Source: Aliihoeflea sp. 2WW (GTDB lineage Bacteria; Pseudomonadota; Alphaproteobacteria; Rhizobiales; Rhizobiaceae). From it: a stretch of DNA of 64,000 bases. Of the stretch, positions 59,264-64,000 are shown piece after piece. The notes under the pieces were generated by a model that was not told where the DNA came from, ran no database searches, and worked only from the letters and a program-made list of their open reading frames with translations. Positions within the stretch are counted from its first letter, which is position 1. The number at the start of each line of letters is the position of its first letter. The stretch covers positions 1-64,000 of the forward strand of contig NZ_AYOD01000006.1 in the NCBI RefSeq assembly GCF_000497755.1. The letters run 5' to 3'. A program made the translations under genes and the position numbers.

Positions 59264-60268
59264 GTGCCGGCACCTCTCGTCATTACTTGCGGCGATCCGT
59301 CCGGGATCGGACCGGAACTGATCCTGAAAGCCTGGAACGCCCGGCGCGAGCGCCCGGTCGCACCATTCGCGGTGCTCGCTGATCCGCAGATTCTGCAAAG
59401 CCGCATGCGGCTGATGGGGATCGAAGGCGAGATTGCAAGCATCGACGGCACGCAGCGCAGCTCCGACCTCTTCGCCAAAGCCCTGCCCGTCATTTCGCTC
59501 GTCAATCGCTTCATCGACCGGCCCGGCATTCCGGACCGGGCGAATGCGGCGGGCGTCATGGAGGCCATCGAACGGTCGGTCGAGCTCGTTTCCAACGGCG
59601 ACGCCCGGGCCATCGTCACCGCGCCGATCTCGAAGAAGCCACTCTACGAAGCCGGCTTCCGCTTTCCAGGCCATACCGAATATCTCGGCCATCTCGCGGC
59701 CGCCCGCTACGGTCATCCCGTCCAACCCGTCATGATGCTGGCCGGCCCGGCGCTTCGTGCGGTGCCGGTAACCATCCACATTCCGCTAGCCGACATTCCG
59801 GCCGCCCTGACGCGAGATCTCATCGTCTCGACCTGCCGGATCGTTGCGGCCGATCTTCATGCCCGCTTCGGCATTTCCCGGCCGCGCCTTGCCATCGCCG
59901 GCCTCAATCCACATGCGGGCGAAGGCGGTGCGATGGGAACCGAGGAAATCGACACGATCGTTCCGGCGATCGAGGATTTGAACGGCGAGGGCATCGATGC
60001 GTTCGGGCCCCTGCCCGCCGACACCATGTTCCATGCCCGCGCCCGCGAAAGCTACGACGTGGCGATCTGCATGTATCACGATCAGGCGCTGATACCGGCC
60101 AAGGCGCTGGCCTTCGACGAGACGGTCAACGTCACGCTCGGCCTGCCCTTCGTGCGCACCTCGCCCGACCACGGCACCGCGTTCGACATTGCGGGCAAGG
60201 GCATCGCGCGTCCCGACAGCCTGCTCGCCGCGATCGACATGGCCGACCGGATGAGCCGTCTGACATGA
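59264..60268 (+). CDS. pdxA: 4-hydroxythreonine-4-phosphate dehydrogenase
   Basis: PdxA of 334 residues, oxidising 4-phosphohydroxy-threonine in PLP synthesis. [11 protein letters not shown] opens the fold, and metal-binding histidines are in [12 protein letters not shown] and [11 protein letters not shown]. The start is a GTG with AAAGG upstream. It overlaps rsmA by 4 nt, the standard pairing. Confidence 0.94.
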   Translation: MPAPLVITCGDPSGIGPELILKAWNARRERPVAPFAVLADPQILQSRMRLMGIEGEIASIDGTQRSSDLFAKALPVISLVNRFIDRPGIPDRANAAGVMEAIERSVELVSNGDARAIVTAPISKKPLYEAGFRFPGHTEYLGHLAAARYGHPVQPVMMLAGPALRAVPVTIHIPLADIPAALTRDLIVSTCRIVAADLHARFGISRPRLAIAGLNPHAGEGGAMGTEEIDTIVPAIEDLNGEGIDAFGPLPADTMFHARARESYDVAICMYHDQALIPAKALAFDETVNVTLGLPFVRTSPDHGTAFDIAGKGIARPDSLLAAIDMADRMSRLT

Positions 60269-61092
60269 GCATCGACGGATTGCCGCCGCTGCGCGACGTG
60301 ATCGCACGGCACGAATTGCGCGCCAAGAAGTCGCTTGGCCAGAACTTCCTGCTCGACCTCAACATCACCTCCAAGGTGGCGCGCGGAGCCGGCGACCTGA
60401 CCGGCGCGACCGTCATCGAGGTCGGCCCCGGTCCCGGCGGCCTGACACGCGCGCTGCTTCTCAATGGCGCAAAGCAAGTCATCGCGATCGAGCGCGACGA
60501 GCGCTGCCTTGCCGCGCTGGAGGAAGTCTCAGCACATTATCTCGGCCGGCTCACGGTCATCTCGGGCGATGCACTGACGACCGACTTCGCCGCACTCGCC
60601 ACTGGCCACGAGGACGTCCGGATCGTCGCCAATCTGCCCTACAATATCGGCACCGAACTTCTCGTGCGCTGGCTGTCGGTCGAGCCCTGGCCACCCTACT
60701 GGACGTCGCTCACGCTGATGTTCCAGAAGGAGGTCGCGCAGCGCATCGTCGCGACGCCGGATGACGACGCCTATGGCAGGCTCGCCGTGCTTTCCGGCTG
60801 GCGGGCGCATTCCGATATCCTCTTCGACCTGCCGCCGCAGGCCTTTACGCCGCCGCCGAAGGTGACCTCGGCCGTCGTACACCTCGTTCCGCGGGAAAAT
60901 CCCCTGCCCGTCGACGGCGCCAAACTCTCGAAGGTCACGGAATTCGCCTTCGGCCAGCGCCGGAAGATGCTGCGCCAGAGCCTGAAACCGCTTGGCGGTG
61001 AGGCATTGCTCGCTCGCGTCGGGATCGAGGCGACACGCCGCGCGGAGACGCTTTCGGTGGCTGAATTCGTGCGGATCGCGCAGGCGATCTGA
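60265..61092 (+). CDS. rsmA: 16S rRNA (adenine(1518)/(1519)-N6)-dimethyltransferase
   Basis: RsmA (KsgA) of 275 residues, dimethylating two adenines near the 3' end of 16S rRNA. The SAM site [16 protein letters not shown] is near residue 52 and the catalytic NLPYNIG near 124. The start overlaps the pdxA stop (ATGA). It is convergent with gmk. Confidence 0.96.
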   Translation: MSIDGLPPLRDVIARHELRAKKSLGQNFLLDLNITSKVARGAGDLTGATVIEVGPGPGGLTRALLLNGAKQVIAIERDERCLAALEEVSAHYLGRLTVISGDALTTDFAALATGHEDVRIVANLPYNIGTELLVRWLSVEPWPPYWTSLTLMFQKEVAQRIVATPDDDAYGRLAVLSGWRAHSDILFDLPPQAFTPPPKVTSAVVHLVPRENPLPVDGAKLSKVTEFAFGQRRKMLRQSLKPLGGEALLARVGIEATRRAETLSVAEFVRIAQAI

Positions 61093-61108
61093 GCATCTCG
61101 TCGCGAGG

Positions 61109-61762
61109 TCAGATTTTCTCGTCCAGCAGGCCGCTGACGAACTCGAACAGGCCGGGACGCCGGTCGCGGCGCAGTCGCTCCGCCTTCACGATCGCCTCGA
61201 CGGCATGGAAGGCACGGTCGAGGTCGTCGTTGACGACGACGTAGTCATACTCCCGCCAGTGTTCGATCTCGACGCGCGCATTCTTCAGCCGCGCCTCGAT
61301 GACATCGGCATTGTCCTCGGCGCGGCGCGTCAGGCGGGATTTCAGTTCCCGCATCGACGGCGGCAGGATGAAGATGGAGACGATATCGCCGCGCATCTTG
61401 TCGCGAAGTTGCTGCGCGCCCTGCCAGTCGATGTCGAACAGCATGTCGTTGCCGGCCGCCATTGCCTCTTCCGCGGGCTCGCGCGGCGTCGCGTAGAAAT
61501 TGCCGTGAACCTCGGCCCATTCGAGCAGGGCGTCATTGTCGCGCAGGATGTCGAACTCGCGCTTGGAGCGGAAATGATAGTGGACGCCGTCGATCTCGCT
61601 CGGACGGCGCGGACGTGTGGTCACGCTGACCGAGAGCTGGAAGCCCTGGTCGCTTTCGAGCAGGTTGCGCGCAATGGTCGACTTTCCCGCGCCGGAAGGC
61701 GAGGAGATGACGAGCATCAGGCCGCGTCGACGGATCGCGACGGACGAAGGTTCGTTGTGCAT
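61109..61762 (-). CDS. gmk: Guanylate kinase
   Basis: Gmk of 217 residues, converting GMP to GDP. The P-loop [10 protein letters not shown] is near 20-29, and the GMP-binding TTRPRR and [10 protein letters not shown] segments follow. The start at 61762 has GGAGTAGGA upstream. It begins 2 nt after the yicC stop, so the two share a transcript. Confidence 0.96.
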   Translation of the reverse strand: MHNEPSSVAIRRRGLMLVISSPSGAGKSTIARNLLESDQGFQLSVSVTTRPRRPSEIDGVHYHFRSKREFDILRDNDALLEWAEVHGNFYATPREPAEEAMAAGNDMLFDIDWQGAQQLRDKMRGDIVSIFILPPSMRELKSRLTRRAEDNADVIEARLKNARVEIEHWREYDYVVVNDDLDRAFHAVEAIVKAERLRRDRRPGLFEFVSGLLDEKI

Positions 61763-61764
61763 TC

Positions 61765-62655
61765 CTACTCCAGATTCTGGACCTGTTCGCGGAACTGGTC
61801 GATGACCGCCTTCAGTTCCAGCCCGATCGCCGTGATGGAAGCCGCGTTCGACTTGGAGCACAACGTATTCGATTCCCGGTTAAATTCCTGCGAAAGGAAG
61901 TCGAGACGCCGGCCAACCGCACTGGTGCCGGCCAGCAGCGTGCGCGCGGATGCGATGTGCGTCCGCAGACGGTCGATTTCCTCGCGGATGTCCGCCTTGG
62001 TCGCGAGATAGGCGGCTTCGGCGTTGAGACGCGCCTCGTCGAGCGGTGCACCCGTCTCCAGCAAGAGCCGGACCTGATCGGCCAGGCGCGCGCGGATCGC
62101 GGCGGGATCGCGGGACGGATCGGCTGCGGCGCGCTCGGTCAGGCTTTCGATCCGGTCGATCTGGTCGAGCATGATCGCCTTCAGCGCCTGCCCCTCCTCG
62201 CGCCGCGCCTCGGTCAGCCCGGCAAGAGCCTCGCCGAGGACGGAGAGAACGGCCGCGTCGCGGCCGGCGCGCGCATCGTCATCGAGAATGCTCTCCTGCA
62301 GTTCGATCACGCCGCGCAGAGCCAGAAGGCCGTCGGCGCGGGCGGGCGCGATGCCGAAATCCTGTTCGAGGCGCTGGGCGAGCGTGGCAAGTTCGACCAG
62401 CAAGGTCTCGTTGACCGTGACGGCGGTCGATGCGCTCGAGACACGGGCGACGGTCAGGTTGGCGTAGATGTTGCCGCGCTGGAACGTCTTCTGCAGCGCC
62501 TGGCGCGCAGGCTGCTCGATGCTTTCGAAGCCCGGCGGCAGGCGCAGGCGCGCGTCGAGCCCCTTGCCGTTGACGGATTTCAGCTCCCAGACGATCCGGT
62601 CCTCGCCGGCCTGTCCCGATGCGCGGGCGAAGCCCGTCATGCTCTCGATGGTCAT
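61765..62655 (-). CDS. yicC: YicC family endoribonuclease/stress protein
   Basis: YicC of 296 residues. The N-terminal [10 protein letters not shown] and the C-terminal DUF1732-like region ([21 protein letters not shown]) are diagnostic. Homologues cut RNA and influence stationary-phase survival. The ATG at 62655 is chosen over an adjacent GTG because GGGGA is 4 nt before it. Confidence 0.92.
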   Translation of the reverse strand: MTIESMTGFARASGQAGEDRIVWELKSVNGKGLDARLRLPPGFESIEQPARQALQKTFQRGNIYANLTVARVSSASTAVTVNETLLVELATLAQRLEQDFGIAPARADGLLALRGVIELQESILDDDARAGRDAAVLSVLGEALAGLTEARREEGQALKAIMLDQIDRIESLTERAAADPSRDPAAIRARLADQVRLLLETGAPLDEARLNAEAAYLATKADIREEIDRLRTHIASARTLLAGTSAVGRRLDFLSQEFNRESNTLCSKSNAASITAIGLELKAVIDQFREQVQNLE

Positions 62656-62676
62656 CACGTCCCCAATTCGCGCCCG

Positions 62677-63873
62677 CTATTCGTCCTCGACGACCTCGTC
62701 CGCAAGAACGGCGTCGTCATCGGTCGGGGCAGCGCCCGCTTCGCGGCGCTCACGCTCGATCTGGCGCCAGCGGGCGACGTTGCGGTTGTGCTCGTCCAAG
62801 GTCTGCGCGAAGGCGTGACCACCGCTGCCATCGGCGACGAAGTAGAGGTCGTCAGTCTGCGACGGGTTCGCGACCGCCTCCAGCGACGCACGGCCCGGAA
62901 TGGCGATCGGTGCGGGCGGCAGGCCAGCGATGCGATAGGTGTTATAGGGCGTGTCGCTCTCGATGTCGGAACGGTAGATCGGACGGTCGGACGGCTTACC
63001 CTCGCCGCCGAAGATTCCGTACAGGAAGGTCGGGTCCGACTGGAGGCGCATACCCTGGTTGAGACGGTTGATGAAGACCGAAGCGACATGCGGGCGCTCG
63101 TCGGCGCGGCCGGTTTCCTTCTCGACGATCGAGGCGAGCGTGACGAATTCCTCGATCGTGTCGATCGGCAGGTCGTCGTCCCGGCGGGCCCAGATTTCCT
63201 CGATCATGCGCTGCTGGTCGGCGGTCAGGCGGCTGATCAGTTCCTGCCGGTTCATTCCGCGGGTGAAGCGGATCGTGTCGGCGGCGATCGAGCCTTCCGG
63301 CGGCAGGTCCGCCGGCATCTCGCCTTCGAGTTCCTCCATCGCCGCGATGCGGGCGAAAGCCTGGTGGACGGTGAAGCCTTCCGGGATGGTCAGGGCATGG
63401 AGGACGGAGCGGCCGCTCCTCAGAAGTTCCATGATCTCGTACATGGAAGCCCCTGCCTTCACTTCATATTCGCCGGCCCGCAGATTGGCGTCGCTGCCAT
63501 AGGCGCGAAGGCCGAGGCGGAAAATCCGGGCGTCGGAAATCAGCCCCTGGCGCTCCAGCGTCGCGGCGATTTCGGAGGTGCCGGTGTTCGGGCGGATGAG
63601 GACGGTCTGCGTCGTCGCCGACGGCCCCGTACCCTCGAACTGCACCTTGCCGTAGTAAACCGCCGCGCCGGCCGCCAGCGTCGCGAAGACGATGCAGGAC
63701 ATGACGAAATTCATGAAGATGACGAACTGGCTGCGCGACCGGCGCGACCGGCGAGACGGCGGAGGCGTGCCGGCCTGCGGCCGCAATGCCTCGCTTCCCG
63801 ACTTCGCAACAATGGGCCGCGACGGCATGGGCGGCTGGCCGGGCTGGTTCCCGCCTGCAGGATCAGTGGTCAT
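62677..63873 (-). CDS. mltG: Endolytic transglycosylase MltG
   Basis: MltG (YceG) of 398 residues, cutting nascent peptidoglycan glycan strands. One membrane segment (about 46-72) follows a Pro-rich cytoplasmic start; a LysM-like subdomain and the catalytic domain follow. The catalytic Glu is in SIVEKETGR, and the downstream INRLNQGMRLQSDPT is invariant. The start at 63873 avoids a 26-residue unrelated extension. yicC and gmk lie downstream. Confidence 0.93.
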   Translation of the reverse strand: MTTDPAGGNQPGQPPMPSRPIVAKSGSEALRPQAGTPPPSRRSRRSRSQFVIFMNFVMSCIVFATLAAGAAVYYGKVQFEGTGPSATTQTVLIRPNTGTSEIAATLERQGLISDARIFRLGLRAYGSDANLRAGEYEVKAGASMYEIMELLRSGRSVLHALTIPEGFTVHQAFARIAAMEELEGEMPADLPPEGSIAADTIRFTRGMNRQELISRLTADQQRMIEEIWARRDDDLPIDTIEEFVTLASIVEKETGRADERPHVASVFINRLNQGMRLQSDPTFLYGIFGGEGKPSDRPIYRSDIESDTPYNTYRIAGLPPAPIAIPGRASLEAVANPSQTDDLYFVADGSGGHAFAQTLDEHNRNVARWRQIERERREAGAAPTDDDAVLADEVVEDE

Positions 63874-63969
63874 CTGGCCTCGAACTCTCGAATGCAAATG
63901 GAATCGCCACGCAAAGTAGCGGCCAATATGGCAAATTCTTTGCGCGCGCAAAACGGCTGACGGGAGCGA

Positions 63970-64000
63970 TCAGCCGTTATAGCGCTGGAAGACGAGCGAT
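63970..64000 (-). CDS. fabF: 3-oxoacyl-ACP synthase II, C-terminal end (partial)
   Basis: Only the last nine codons are visible: SLVFQRYNG and the stop at 63970-63972. This is the typical FabF terminus, and fabF precedes mltG in related genomes. The rest is beyond the window. Confidence 0.72.
   Translation of the reverse strand, partial: SLVFQRYNG

Overview
The window reads as a GC-rich alphaproteobacterial chromosome, most likely order Hyphomicrobiales (Rhizobiales). The evidence is gene content and order: aapJQMP next to a metC-type lyase, ppk-ppx beside rnd, an hdaA/AI-2E-transporter pair divergent from purMN, a folM-like SDR-uvrC-pgsA-moaD-moaE run, lptF-lptG-lptD-surA-pdxA-rsmA divergent from pepA-holC, and fabF-mltG-yicC-gmk. 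Bacterial homologues of the mitochondrial complex I subunits NDUFS4 and NDUFS6 are also present, as is usual in Alphaproteobacteria. No genus is claimed. Most of the window is core chromosome; I see no prophage, integron, complete insertion sequence or CRISPR array.

Layout. 1-4.7 kb: sulfate import (cysT, cysW, cysA), with cysA running without a stop into a DEAD-box RNA helicase across a short dispersed repeat. 4.7-12.5 kb: a PepSY protein, parC, a secreted unknown, the aspS-pcp-DUF922 run, and a ParDE toxin-antitoxin pair with a readable promoter/operator. 12.7-19 kb: an MFS transporter, a frameshifted RNase D gene, and the polyphosphate pair ppk-ppx. 19-26.9 kb: a zinc-finger protein, an FAD monooxygenase, a DUF2459 protein, the general amino-acid ABC transporter aapJQMP, and a cystathionine beta-lyase. 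27-28.3 kb: two tRNA genes around an NDUFS4-like gene, then two small orphan genes, one apparently a glycosyltransferase remnant. 28.3-32.1 kb: hdaA, an AI-2E-type permease, purM, purN.

32.1-39.6 kb is more accessory: an orphan TRAP solute-binding protein, a molybdopterin oxidoreductase, a 159-bp palindromic MITE-like element, rlmJ, a secreted Cys-containing unknown, a lipoprotein RNase T2, a GST and an Omp25-type porin. 39.6-45.9 kb: DNA repair (uvrC), phospholipid synthesis (pgsA), molybdopterin synthase (moaDE), a PAS-GGDEF cyclase and ndk. 46-51 kb: a GST, a DinB protein, an AT-rich spacer with tandem 22-bp repeats upstream of a secreted glycine-rich repeat protein, a small heme-copper-oxidase-like membrane protein and an ABC-F ATPase. 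51-64 kb: holC-pepA, LPS export (lptF, lptG, lptD) with surA, pdxA and rsmA, then gmk, yicC, mltG and the last codons of fabF.

The observations I would follow first are the CysA/DEAD-box fused frame with its repeat, the rnd frameshift, the palindromic element at 35.5 kb, and the repeat-bearing spacer plus 14-residue-repeat glycine-rich protein at 47.3-48.3 kb. No convincing new multi-gene system was found.
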